From: Neocallimastix lanati (nom. inval.)
Lineage: Eukaryota; Neocallimastigomycota; Neocallimastigomycetes; Neocallimastigales; Neocallimastigaceae
Direction: 5' to 3'
Length of the DNA: 64,000 bases
Assembly: GCA_016946835.1 (NCBI GenBank)
Contig: JACVTC010000039.1
Span: 522,501 to 586,500 of the forward strand
Position 1 is the first letter of the stretch, and every line of letters begins with the position of its first letter. The position numbers and the translations under genes are program-made. The notes under the pieces are model-generated. The model made no database searches. It saw only the letters and a list, made by a program, of their open reading frames with translations, and was not told where the DNA came from. Positions 1 through 16,136 of this stretch are shown piece by piece.

Positions 1-2409
<2,409 letters not shown>

Positions 2410-2553
2410 AATGAGTAGATAAATATATTTAATAAATTTAATTAGAGAATAATATATATATATATATAATATATAAAATTAAAAATGAATCATAAAATTT
2501 TATCTATTTAAATTTGAAATATATAAATATATAAATATATATATACATATATA

Positions 2554-2588
<35 letters not shown>

Positions 2589-4915
2589 ATATTTAAAATT
2601 TTATATAAAACTATCATATAAAAAACTAAAAAAAAAAAAAAAAAAAAAAAAATAATAATAATAATAATAATAAATAAATAAATAAATAAATAAAATAAAA
2701 TAAAATAAAATAAAATAAAATAAAAAATAAATAAAAATAAATAGAATAATAAAATAAAATAAAATAATAAAAAAAGTTAATAATTATAATAATAAATAAA
2801 TAAATTAAAATTAAAAAATAATAATAATAAAATAAATAAAATATTAAATAATAGAAAATTATAATTATAATAATAATTATAATAAATATAAAAAATATAT
2901 ATATTTGTAATAAAAAAAAAATTATATTTGTATTACAAGGAGAATATAAAAAAAAAATAATAAATAAATAAATAAAAAAATAAAATAAAATAAAATGAAA
3001 AGTATATAAAATATATATTCATGTTATAATTAAAGAAAAAAAAATAAAATAAAATAAAATAAAATAGTTATAATAATAATAATATATATTTCTTCAAAAA
3101 TTATTAATAATTTTTATTTATTTATTTATTTACTTTTATATATATAGTATTTTTATATTGTATAAAGTCAATAATGTACTTCAAATAATAATAATAATAA
3201 TAATATAATTACATATTTTAATTATTTTTTATTTTATTATTATTAATTATTAATTATTAATTATTATTTATTATTTATTAATTATTAGTATTATTAGCTG
3301 ATTATAATAATGAAATATGAAATTTATACTTTTTTTCTCATTAAATTGAAATATTTTTATATATTATCATAATTTTATAAAAATATTTTATGGAGGTAAA
3401 AGATATATAATAATGAATAATAAATACATAAAAATTAAACAATAAATTTAATCTAATTCAATATCTAGTTAATTATTATTACTATTTTTTTTTTTCTTTC
3501 TTTCTTTCTATGTATAATATTCAAATAATAAATTTCAAAATATAAAAAAAAAAAAAAAAGTTATGAAATGAAACAAATAAATGAAATAAATAAATGAAAT
3601 GAAATAAATAAATACTTAAATAAATAAATAAGAAATAAGATATATTTTCAGATAATTTATCTCTAAATTAACATTTCATTTTCATTTTCATTTTTTTGGG
3701 AGATAAAAATGTCAATAACAAAATTTAATTTTAAAACTAATAAAACAATTTGATGAAAACATGATTTGTTGTTTTAATTATAATTAATTATAATTAAGTA
3801 TATATAAATATATAGATTATAAATTTTTAGTAATAAAAAGAGTTTGTAAAAAATTAAAGTGTTAATAATAATAATAAAAACAAAACTGTTTAATAAAAAT
3901 AAACTAATTAAAAGTAAGATATTACATGTATTAATAATCCATTACCTTTTTTTTTTTTTTTTTATCTTTATATTATTATATATATAATAATTAATTATTG
4001 AATTATGCATATAATTCAATTCATTTATATATTTATATTAATCACTATATTTGAAGTTTTTTAATATATTAAATATTTTTATTTTTACTTTTTTTTTTTC
4101 TTTTTTTTTCTTTTTTGTTTTTTATTTTTATTTTTTTTGTATAAGTGTTTTTTTTTATATAAAAAAAAAAAGAATTATAATCTTAAAGAAAGTTTATAGA
4201 TATAGTAAATGTAAATATTAAATGAAAAAGTATAAAAAAAAATTACTATATATTATATCATTATTATTTTATATATACATATTATATATATAAATGGAGA
4301 TTGGAAAATAAATAATGGATTATATTAATGGATTTTTTCATAAATTATTAATAAAAAAAAAAAAAAAAAAAAAAAAAAGATATGATTTATACTACATATA
4401 GTATATGCAAAAAAAAGATAATGATCAGAATATTGGAACATTTTAGGCATTAAAATTTTGTCAGAATTAATGTTTTTTTTATTTTTTTACTAATAAATTT
4501 TGGAAATGAAAATTATCAAATATTTTGTGTTGAGCAGAAATGTTTGGATAAAGTTGAAATATTTAAAATATATTCAAATATATTATATTAAAGAAATTGA
4601 ATAATAATTTCATTTAAAGGAATTAATAAATAAAATATTATAAACAAATAATTCATCAAATAAGTTATTCATATTATAATATTAACAACTTAGTATATAA
4701 TACAAAATAAATTTAAACAATAATAATATTAATATTTATAATAATTTTTATTTAAAGAAAAAAAATTTTTTTTGTTATATTTTAATTATATTATTTATAT
4801 ATTTATATTAATTTATATTATTATTATATAATAAAATAAAAATTTAATCAAATAATAATAATATAATATACTTTTATTTTTTAATATAATTTTAGAAAAT
4901 CCTTTAAATATCAAA
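2410..4915. other. AT-rich intergenic spacer
   Basis: Nearly pure A/T sequence with A and T homopolymers (for example 2557-2579 and 2626-2651), AAAAT/AAAT repeats at 2680-2730, and many in-frame stops on both strands. I saw no coding exon or RNA gene. It would have to hold the auxilin 3' UTR and the promoter of the gene at 4916. Confidence 0.7.
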
Positions 4916-5768
4916 ATGAGAAATATTTTATTAATCTTTTCTATTATTTTATTATATAACTTGGTTTGTGGTCATACTAGTAAGATTTTAAATTCATAAT
5001 TATATCATATAAAATTAACTTATGTTTCAAAAAATATTGAGAGTATGAGTATTAAGAATTTAAACATTTAAAATTATTAAATTAAAAATAAAATTAAAAT
5101 AATAAAATTGATTATTGATATTGCTACTGATAATAATAGTATTGATAAATAATAAATAATATTAAATTATATGAAAAAATTATAAATAATAGGATATTAA
5201 TAAAAAAAAATGACAATAGCAGTAAATAATATATAAAATGATTTTATTAAAAATAGAATTACTACTAATTAAAATAAATGATTAAATAAATAATTATAAT
5301 AACAATAACAATAATAATAATTATATTATAAAGATTTAATGTATATTTTTAATTTTTTTTTTTTCTTTACTAATTTCATAATATTTATTCTAATATAAAT
5401 AATTAATAAATATAGCAAACTATGAAGCAGACTTAGATAATGTATTAGATCAATTATCTAAATTTGAAAATTCCCTAAACGGAAAAAATGTAAAAAATTC
5501 AACGGCCATTTTATCAACTGATAAATCTGCTACTGAAGAAAATAATAATAATGGTAGTCTTAATATAATTCTTCCTGCTGCCATTGGTGGTGTTGTTCTT
5601 GCTACCCTTTCTGCTTCAGTTGTTACATACTTTGTTTTAAAAAAGAAGAAAAATACTCAATTATATGCTGGTGCTTATGCTGGTTCATCTACTACAAGTT
5701 TAAACAATTTACCTCGTAGTAAGAAGCCAAGTTATGAAGATTTAGTTAGTATTGGTTGTGAATTCTAA
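4916..5768 (+). CDS. Small single-pass type I membrane protein, unknown function
   Basis: Two exons, 4916-4979 and 5416-5768, join in phase (A|CA) to a 138-residue protein. The first about 19 residues form a signal peptide: basic start (MRN), a hydrophobic core LLIFSIILLYNLV, then a Cys-Gly cleavage-like site. A short polar ectodomain of about 60 residues (LDNVLDQLSKFENSLNG) follows, then a transmembrane helix starting near IILPAAIGGVVLATLSA and a basic stop-transfer KKKK. The cytosolic tail of about 40 residues contains YEDL, which fits the YxxPhi endocytic sorting motif, and ends GCEF. The intron has a GTAAG donor and a TATAG acceptor. I recognise no family. The design (signal, spacer, TM, sorting tail) suggests a surface or endosomal receptor-like protein. 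Confidence 0.75.
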
Positions 5769-6336
5769 GTTAATTTACAACAAATACTAAAATTAAAAAA
5801 AAAAAAAAAATTATCTAATGAGTTGTAAATGCAGAATAGCTGTAATTTAGATATATAAAATACCCATATCATATATATAAATATATAAATATAATTTTAT
5901 ATATATATGTTTATATATAATAATCCCTTTTATTAAAGAAATAACTTATTAATGTTCCTTTTGTTTAATTTAATTTTATAATTTAAGAAAGAGGAATTAA
6001 TTTATATATTATAATATATAATGGTTTAATAGTAGTAATAATTAAAAATATTAGACTTCTCTATTTTAAAAAATTAATTTATTTATGATAATATTTATTA
6101 ATAAAAACAATTTAAAATAAGAAATAAAATAACAAATAAATAAATAAATAAATAATGTTAACGATAATAATAATAAAAAATGAACTTTTTTTATTTTGGT
6201 GTATTGTATTTTTTTGATTATTATTTAGTTATATATATATATTTTTAGCATTAGTAATATTATTAATATTTATTTTAATTTTTTTTTTTTTTTTTTTGTT
6301 TTGTTTTGTTTTGTTTTGTTTTGTTTTAAAACTATA

Positions 6337-6368
<32 letters not shown>

Positions 6369-7913
6369 CTAATTTTTTTTTGTTTTTTTTTTTTATTTTT
6401 TATTGTTTTAAAACTATACATATATTTTTTGATTTCTTTTTAAATTTTTTTTTTTTTTTCGTTTAAAACTATATATATATACATATATTTTTAAAGCTAT
6501 ATTTATAGTTTTTAATTTTACAACTATTATTCTGAAATTTTTTAATAGGTTAGTAATTATTCTTATTTAGTTTATATATATATATATATATATTAAATTA
6601 TTATATAACAGAAATATTTATTATATATATTTTTTATTATTCTTTTTCTTTTATTTTTTTTATAATTTTCAATAAATGTACATTAATATTACTATGAATT
6701 TCTCTATAAGTTAATATATATATATATTTTTACGTTTGATTTTCAAAAAAAAAAATTAATTTTAAGGAATGATAATTATAATATTTGCTTAAATTATTGA
6801 TATTTACTTTAAATTATTATAAAATAAAAAAAATTAATGTCAGTGAAATATTTATTCAAAGTTATTAATATTTACTTTATATGATTGAAATAACAAATTG
6901 GTTGAAGTTTTTTGGAGTTGAAAAAGCTAAAATTTTAATTTAAATTCCTTATTTTATATATTTATTATTTCTAATTTAACTTTTATTAATATACATTATC
7001 TTTTTATTCTATTCAAATATTAGCATATTTCAATAATTTATTGGTATTAGTTTTATTCTATATACAAAAAATTATTGTATTAATTTTAAAAAATATATAT
7101 TCATAATTTAAATTTTAATTATTCATTTTAGTTTTAAGAAAAAGTTTTTTAATTATTATTAAGATTTTTTATACATATTATTATTTCATAATTTTCAATA
7201 ATTGTAATACATTCATCTTCAAAATAATTCCATTTTCTTCAGAAGTATTTAAACTTTATTATATATATAATATTATTAACTATATATAGAAAAACATTGA
7301 AAATAAGTATTAAAATTTTTAGTAAATTAAAAATATTATAATTTAAAGTTTTTTTTTTCTATTATATATATATATTTACATAAAATTTTTAAAACTATTA
7401 ATTAAAAATATTATATATTTTAAAAGAAATATATATATATAAAAAAACACTATACATTACAATATATAAATTTTAAATTTATTTTATTAGTACATTATCT
7501 TAATAATAATAAATTTCCGTCAACGGTTGAAATAATAAATATATATATATTTTTGAAATTGATATTTAAATAAAATAGAAATGAAATGTTTGTTTACAAT
7601 AATTTTTATTATCCTTAAATTTCTAAAAATAGAAATTCTTTTATTAATTAAATTTTTTTTTTTTTAATCATCTCAAATAGATTTCATATTTTAGGAAACA
7701 ATTAATATTTAATAAATGAACACAATATATTTTATTATATTAATTATTTCTAATTATTATTATTGAAATTATATTAAATTTTTCATGTTTTATAATTTTT
7801 TTTTTTTTAAAGCTTATAAAGACTGACAGACCGTAAAAATAATATATTTATATATTCATAAAAAAAAATAATAATATTACACAATCAATTTACCATATAT
7901 AATTATTAGTTTA

Positions 7914-7998
7914 TTTATTTATTTATTAATTTATAATAATTTTATTTATTTATTAATTTATAATAATTTTATTTATTTATTAATTTATAATAATTTTA
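7914..7998. repeat. Three tandem copies of a 27-bp AT repeat
   Basis: The block TAATTTATAATAATTTT recurs at 7927, 7954 and 7981, each separated by TTTATTTATT-type sequence, a period of 27 bp. Confidence 0.85.
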
Positions 7999-8970
7999 TA
8001 TTTTAAATTAAACAAAATAAAAAAAAAAAAATATCAAATGTAATTATAATAGTAATAAAATAAAATAATATATATAATAGCATAAATAATAGGATAATAA
8101 TAATCTAATTATTGGAATTTTAGTAGAATATAATTATTAATCTGTGGTAATAATATGATTCATTGATATAATAATGAATTAAAAAGGGAGCTTTTTTAAA
8201 TTATTCATTAAAGCAGTAATTAATCTGAAAGGGCACTTTTTTCAATTAAATAATAGTTAATATTATTATGATTCTTATTTATTATTTATTATCTATTATT
8301 TATTATTTAATTATTTATTATTTATTATTTATTTATTTATTTATTATTTATTATTTATTAATAAATACTCTTTTTTATTATATATATATTTAATTAAAAT
8401 ATATATAAATCAAATATTCATAATTTTGGTATTTAGTTTTTATTTCCTGTTCTTAATTCTAATAAAAACAATATAATAAATTAAATTATATATTAATATA
8501 TGCAATTATGAAAAATTCAATTATTTTGGTAACACACACTATTTATATAATATATTATAATATAATGAAAGTACTAATATAACTAATATAAATTATATAT
8601 ATTATTTATATTAAATTTGAATATTAATAGAATTCAATTTAAACAGAGAAATCTTTATTTTTATTTTTATTTGAAATTTTTAAAAAAATTTTTTTATTAA
8701 TTATATTAAATATAAAAATAAATATAGTAAATATTTATATTATAATTTATAATTATTAAATTTATTATTTATAATATTATTTATTTATTCTATTATATAA
8801 AATATATATATATAAAAGGTGGTTCCAATTATTTCATTTAAAATATATATATTAAATATATTAACATTATTTATCAATCAATAATAAAAATTCGATAATT
8901 TAATACTAATAAAATAAAAATAATAATTATATTTTATTATTTATTGTATAGTAATAATAATAATAAAGTT

Positions 8971-9178
8971 ATTTTTTTTTCTTATTTTTCTTTTTTCTTT
9001 TTCCTTTTTTTTTTTTTTTTTATTTTGTATTCTTTCTCTAAATATAAAAAGTTCCAAATAAAAATATTAAAGATATTTTTTTTTCTTATTTTTCTTTTTT
9101 CTTTTTCCTTTTTTTTTTTTTTTTTATTTTGTATTCTTTCTCTAAATATAAAAAGTTCCAAATAAAAATATTAAAGAT
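8971..9178. repeat. Perfect 104-bp tandem duplication
   Basis: Sequence 8971-9074 is repeated at 9075-9178 with no mismatch that I can see, including the lengths of internal T tracts (nine and seventeen T). A third copy begins but diverges after a few bases. The identity points to a very recent duplication or an assembly duplication. Confidence 0.9.
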
Positions 9179-9342
9179 ATTTTTAAAAGAAAGATATAAT
9201 ATATAATAGAAAATTAGTGAAGCAATAGTTGAAGATAGAAAAAATCATATATATATATATATATAAATACTTTTTATTTAAAACAAAAACATTCATTTTT
9301 AAATAAAAAGCAATTATTATTATTAATATATATAATAGTCAT

Positions 9343-9373
<31 letters not shown>

Positions 9374-9855
9374 GTATTAAAATTTATTATATTATTTTAA
9401 AAAAGAAGGTAAATATTATTAAATATTTTAATTACTTAATAAGCAAAAAAATTTTAAAAATATAATTTACTCTAAAAATATATGTTTTTAAGCTTGTAAT
9501 ATTTCAATTTTATATAGTTTTGACAATTAATAAAGTATTAAATATTATTTTTTCAATAATTTAAAAATAAAATAAAATAAAAAAAAAAAAAAAAAATTAT
9601 ATAATTACCTTTAAATTATAAAAATAGCTTATATTATTCTTGTATATATAACTAAATAAATAGAAATATATAACTAAATATTAAGAATTGTTAATATAGA
9701 CGAAAATATTCATATAATTGAGAAAGAAAAAAAAATATTAAGAAAATATTAAATTTTATTAATATTTATAATATTATTCATATATATTTAGTAGAAACTC
9801 ATTTGATAATTTAATTAAAAGAAAAATAAAAAAAGAATAAAATATTTAAATAAAA

Positions 9856-10102
9856 ATGTATCCAGAAACTAAATTCAAACCAGAAAGAAAAGCCGCCACT
9901 TCCGCTTACCAAGCTCAAAGTAGTATTTATCAAAATATAGACAATTATATAAATAGTAAAACTGGTGGTACTTCTGGTTCATATGATATGTCACATAACA
10001 AGAATTTTGAATACCATGAAAAATACAATGGTAATATGGTCGATACTTCCAATATATTAAATAAAACTACTAATTATGGAAATACATCTAAAAAGGTATA
10101 GA

Positions 10103-10141
<39 letters not shown>

Positions 10142-13100
10142 AGAATATAATAATAATTATTATTATTATTATTATTTTTTATTTAATTTTATTAATATAT
10201 TTTTTATTTATAAATTTTTTTTTTTTAAAAAATTTATAATATATAATAAAAAATATAAAATATATGTTAATATACAAATAAAGTCTTTTACACAAAGAAA
10301 ATCTCTTTATAATAACCAAGGACACACTAGTCAACTTGTTACTCCAAAGAATTATAGTTCTAATATCCCAACTTTAGAAAATCAAAAACCAAAAGCTTCA
10401 CTCTCTGCTTATAGTCTTATTCCAAAATCATTATTAAATGATGATACTAAGAAACCAACCAAAGAAAACAAGCAAGTTAATGCCCAAGGCATGAATAATT
10501 CCAATAAAAGAAATAGTCTTGGTCAATATCCAGTTACTAAAGCAGCTGGTCATGTTAAGAGAAGTTCAGTTTCAATTGATAATAGAAGTAGATCAAAAAG
10601 TCATCCAACAAAATCAAAATCTGATAATCTTTTACAAAAACCAAAGCTCGGTGTCATCGGTAATTAATTATAATTAATAATAATAATAATAAATTTTTAA
10701 AATTTTATTTCTGTTCATATAAAAATTAAATAATAAAGTATAACAACAATAATAATAATAATAATAAAGGGAAAAAAAAAATTAATACTAAATTATTTTT
10801 TAAAAAAATATTTTTAAAAATATTTTTATAAAAGGTGTTCTATCTGCCAAGAAATCTTTAAATGAATTCTCAAAAAGAAGCTCAAGAGTTCTCAATCAAC
10901 AAACTGAAGAAATTAATAATTTAAAGGCTAGAATTCAAGTAAGATATTAAATTAATAATAATAGTAATATATATAAATATATTATTATTGTTGTTATAAT
11001 TATTATTACTGGTATTATTATTGTTATAATTGTTATTATGAATATAATTATTAATTAAATTGTTATCTTTTAAATATTTTTTATAAATTAATTAAAATAA
11101 ATAGGAATTAACTTCTGATCAAGAAATTTTAAACAAATTGAATGAAGTTTCTGCTGAAGTAACTATTATATATAATGCATATGTAATTAATAAAAATAAA
11201 ATATATCTATAATAATATTTATCATAATAAATATATAATATTTGAAATAGGATAAATTACTTGAATTCAATGACCAATATTTGACTCCATTATTAGGAAA
11301 AATGGAAACCTATTTAATGAAGTTTTCTTCAGAATATAATGAAATGATCAAATCAAATAGTGAATTTCTGGATTCTCAACATGACAGAACTGAATGTCTC
11401 GTTGAATTAGCTGCAAACTTAAACAGTCAGCTTAACGTAAAGAATTAAATTATACATATATACATATATAAAGAATAAATATTATTAAAATAATCCGAAA
11501 CTAACTAATAACCAAATTCATTATATAAATATTACTTTATATATTAAAATAATAATTTTTTTTAAAAAAAAAAAAAAAAAAAATAGAATTTCATTGAAAA
11601 TTTCGAACATGATAGATTTGATGAAAGAACTTTCAACGATGAAAAAAATCAAATCGATGTTATTGCTGATACTACTTCTAGATTAAATAGTCAACTCGCT
11701 GTAATATTTTTTTTTTTATTATAGAACATTTAACAAGATTAATATTTTAAATTTAAAAAATTACTTTTTTAATAAATATTTTAAATATTTATTTATGTTT
11801 ATTAGAGGGTAGTATTACAATTAGATGATTTCAGAGAATCTCCAGACTTCCAAAAGGAAAATATGACAAATTCTATTCAATCTTTAAGTCATATTTTACA
11901 ACAATTAAACGTAAATATATAAACAAAATAAAATAAAATAAAATAAAATATATAATATATATAATATATGTAATAATTAAAGAAAATATAATCTATAAAT
12001 ATATATATTAAAATAAAAAAATTTTTGATTTTTATAGAGAGCTGCTATTACTATTAATGAAAAAATTACTGAATACGAAAATACTATTCAACAAAAAGAT
12101 GCTTTATTAGAAGAAGCTCAAAACTCAAAAGAAATTGAAATTGAAGATTTAAAGAACCAAATTAGAGAATTAACTAATGTCTTAGAACAAAAGCCATTAG
12201 TTGGAGAATTAGAAACTCAAAATAGAGAATTAGTAATATATATATATATTTTTCTTTTTTTTATTCTTTAATTTGAATATTTTAAAAAGATTCTGTTAAA
12301 ATTGGAGTAATTAATATTTATATCTTTTTTTTTTAAAAAAAAAATATATATATATATATTAAAGCTTGTTAATAATGAATCAAATAACTTCAATATTCCA
12401 GAAGTTTCTAATGATGTTTTAGAAAAATATAAACACGATTTGGTTACATTAAATCATAATTTAGCTGTAAATAATAATTTATTTAATAATAATATTAAAA
12501 TTTTATAATAATCTTCTAATAAGAAATAATAAAATATTTATAATATCTTTATATAAATTTAATATGATTGAATTAATAAATTATACTTTTTATATATTGT
12601 AGAATGTTACGTTATTATTTGATACTGAAATAAAGTACAAGAATGTTACAATAAAGAATCAAGAACAAAAAATTAGTGATATAACTGAACGTTCAGCAAG
12701 ATTAAATAATCAATTAGCCGTAAGAATTCATTATATCATTATATATATATATAAAATTATTATATAAATTTTATATATTTGTTAATTTATATTTTTTTAT
12801 TCTTGTGTATATATATAATATTATACTTTCAAAAATATATATATATTTATTTATTTTTATTCATGTAAATATATTCATACAATTATATTCATACAATTAT
12901 AATGCAATAAAACATAAAACAGAACCTTTCTTTATTATTTGATTTAGAAATCAATCTCAAGAATAGAATTATTGAAGAAAAAGAATCACAAATTGAAAAG
13001 TTGAGAAAGACTGCTGCTGAATTAAACAGTAATCTTTCAATTCTTACTCTTTTAACGAATGAAAAAGAAAACTTTAATAAAAGTACTGTTAATAGTTTAA

Positions 13101-14982
13101 TGGAAACTATTACTAACCTACAAAGTAAATGGGCTGCTATTAATAGTAACTTATTGGTAAATGATCATAAAAGATCTATTTATTTATATGTTTAAAAATT
13201 ATAATAATAATAATATATTTAATAACAAGAAAAAAAATTTTATTTATTTTTTTTTTTTCTGATATTTTTAATTTAAAAAATAATGTAGACTTTAACTACT
13301 AATATTAATGATCAATTAAGAAGTAAGAATGAAGAAATTCGCTTAAATAGACAAGATGCTGTTTACTTCCGCGATTTCACTAACCAAATATACAACCAGA
13401 TGATGGATTATGTTGGTGATTTCCTTCAAAGAATTTGGGATAAAAATCATGAAAATGAACTTTTAATTGAAAAGAATAAGGATTTAATTGCTTATTGTTC
13501 AGATTTAAATAGCAGAGTTGCTGTAAGTATTATTATACCATAAATAATAATGATATGAATAGGGAAAAAAAATAAAATATATTAAAAAATAAAATATATA
13601 ACATAACTAACAATCAAATATATATATATACTATTATTATTTATAAATTATTGTTTAATATTATATAAATTATATATAATAATAATAATAGAAATTCACT
13701 CTTGAAATTAATGATCTTCAAAATGAAAAGAAAATGCTTATAGCTAAATTAGTGAATGGTGAAAATATATCTCAAGAACTAGTTGTTCGTGAAGTACCAA
13801 TCACTCGTGAAGTTGTTCGTGAAGTTATTCGCGAAGTTCCAGTTCCAATTTCAATTTCTTCATTTGATGATGATTCAAAGATTGAATACTATAGAAAAAT
13901 GGCTGTTGATCTTAATAATAGAGTTGCCGTATGTATTCTAATTAATATAATTAGTAATTTTAATTTTTTTTTTGTTTGTTTTGTCTTTGTTTTGTTTTTG
14001 TTTTTGATAATATAATTATGATTAACATTCATGATACAAATATATAAATATAATATGATAATAATATTTAGATGCTTTCTTTAGATATTGATTCACTTAA
14101 AGTTAATAAATTCAATGAAGTTGTTAACGGTGAAACTTACGAAGATGAATCAATAATTGATTTCTATAGAAATCAAGCAGTCTCCTTAAATTCAAATTTA
14201 GCAGTATGTTTATATATATTTATACTATTCATAATATTATATATTTATTATTTATTTAATATTAAATATATCCAAATTTTGATTTTATATATACATAATA
14301 TAATACTGAATTCTTCATTTTGTTTATTTTATATATATTAAAAAAAAACAATAGAAATTAACTTTAGAACTTAATGATTTCAAAAACGAAGTATTACTTA
14401 AAAAGGAAAATGAAATTTTGAATTCTAATGAAAAGATTGAATATTACCAAAGAATGGCTGCCAACTTAAATACTAGATTAGCTGTATGTTTTTATATATA
14501 TATGTATAATTAATAACAATAATAATAATAATAATAATTAAAAAATAATAATTTTAATAAATAAATAAATAAAATAGGTTTTAAGTTTAGAAATGAATAA
14601 TGTAAACGAGCCAGTAAATAATGATGAAGTCACCGATTCTGAAAGATATGAATATTATAAAAGTCTAGTTCTTGACTTGAACTCTAAGATTTCTGTAAAT
14701 TTCTAAATATTTAATTATTAATTTATAATTATATATATATATATATATTAAATTTTATATTTGTATATATAAAATTTAAAAATTAGGAATTACTTGTTGA
14801 AAATGAAAATTTGAAAGCTCAAATTCAAAATAATAATATTATTTCTCAAGAAAGAAGTGCTCCAGAAGTTGTTAACACTATTGTTTACGAAAATCAAAGC
14901 CAAATTGATCACTTCCGTGATCTTGCTGTTGATTTAAACAGTAGATTAGCTGTAACTATAAAAATTGTTATTTTTTTCTTTT

Positions 14983-15013
<31 letters not shown>

Positions 15014-15961
15014 GTATAAAATTCTTTTCTTTAAATAAAAGTTTTTAAATATAAACTTATAATTAATAATATTATTTATATATGTAGAAATTAACTTTAG
15101 AATTTAATGAAAGTCCAAAGAATCCTGAGTCAGGAAATTACAGTAGTGACTACATCCATAAACTTCAAAACCAAGTTGTTGATCTCAACCAAAAATTATC
15201 TGTAAAAAAAAATAATATATATATATAAAAATAAATGAATAAATTTTTTAATTAAAATATTATTTAATGATAATATTTTATTATCAATAATAAAATTAAT
15301 AATAAATATATATAATATAAATATTAGGTTTTAACATTAAACAGTAATGAAGAAATCAACAGCTTAAAGAAGGAACTTGCTCAAAAAGAACAAGGCGATT
15401 TCAAGAATAAGGTTGTTGATCTCAACCAAAAGTTAGCTGTAAGTAAAGACTAAACAAAAGAAAGATGATAATATTATTAATAAATACCCATTATTTACAT
15501 ATATATGTATATTTTTAACTATATATATTAATTATTACTTATAATATATATGTTATAATATAGGTTTTAACCTTAAACAGCAATGAAGAAATTAACAACT
15601 TAAAGAAGGAACTTGCTCAAAAAGAACAAGGTAGCTTCCAAAACAAGGTTGTTGATCTTAACCAAAGATTAGCTGTAAGTTTATAATAAACAAAAAAAAA
15701 TATATACATATATATATATATAACAATTAAGCATAATATAAATATTTATATAATAATATATATTTAAATAAAAATATATTTATATATATAATCAAATATT
15801 TAGGTCTTAACTTTAAATGATAATGAAGAAATTAACAACCTAAAGAAAGAACTTGCTCAAAAAGAACAAAGTGATTTCAAGAATAAGGTTGTTGATCTCA
15901 ACCAAAATTTAGCTGTAAGTTTAAACAAATATAAAAAAGATAATAATACAATAATAACAAG

Positions 15962-16002
<41 letters not shown>

Positions 16003-16021
16003 TTCATTTATTTATTTATTT

Positions 16022-16084
<63 letters not shown>

Positions 16085-16085
16085 C

Positions 16086-16136
<51 letters not shown>

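Larger units (their letters stand above)
5769..9855. other. AT-rich intergenic spacer
   Basis: A 4-kb stretch of A/T with dinucleotide (TA)n, T tracts and a TTTTG repeat at 6297-6327. It contains two local tandem repeats listed separately (7914-7998 and 8971-9178). Stops are frequent in all frames. I found no splice-compatible coding exons or RNA gene. Confidence 0.65.

Noticed and set aside
8944-9165. Phe/Ser-rich 73-codon ORF
   Set aside because: Driven by T tracts of the 104-bp tandem duplication; TTG start and no protein-like pattern.
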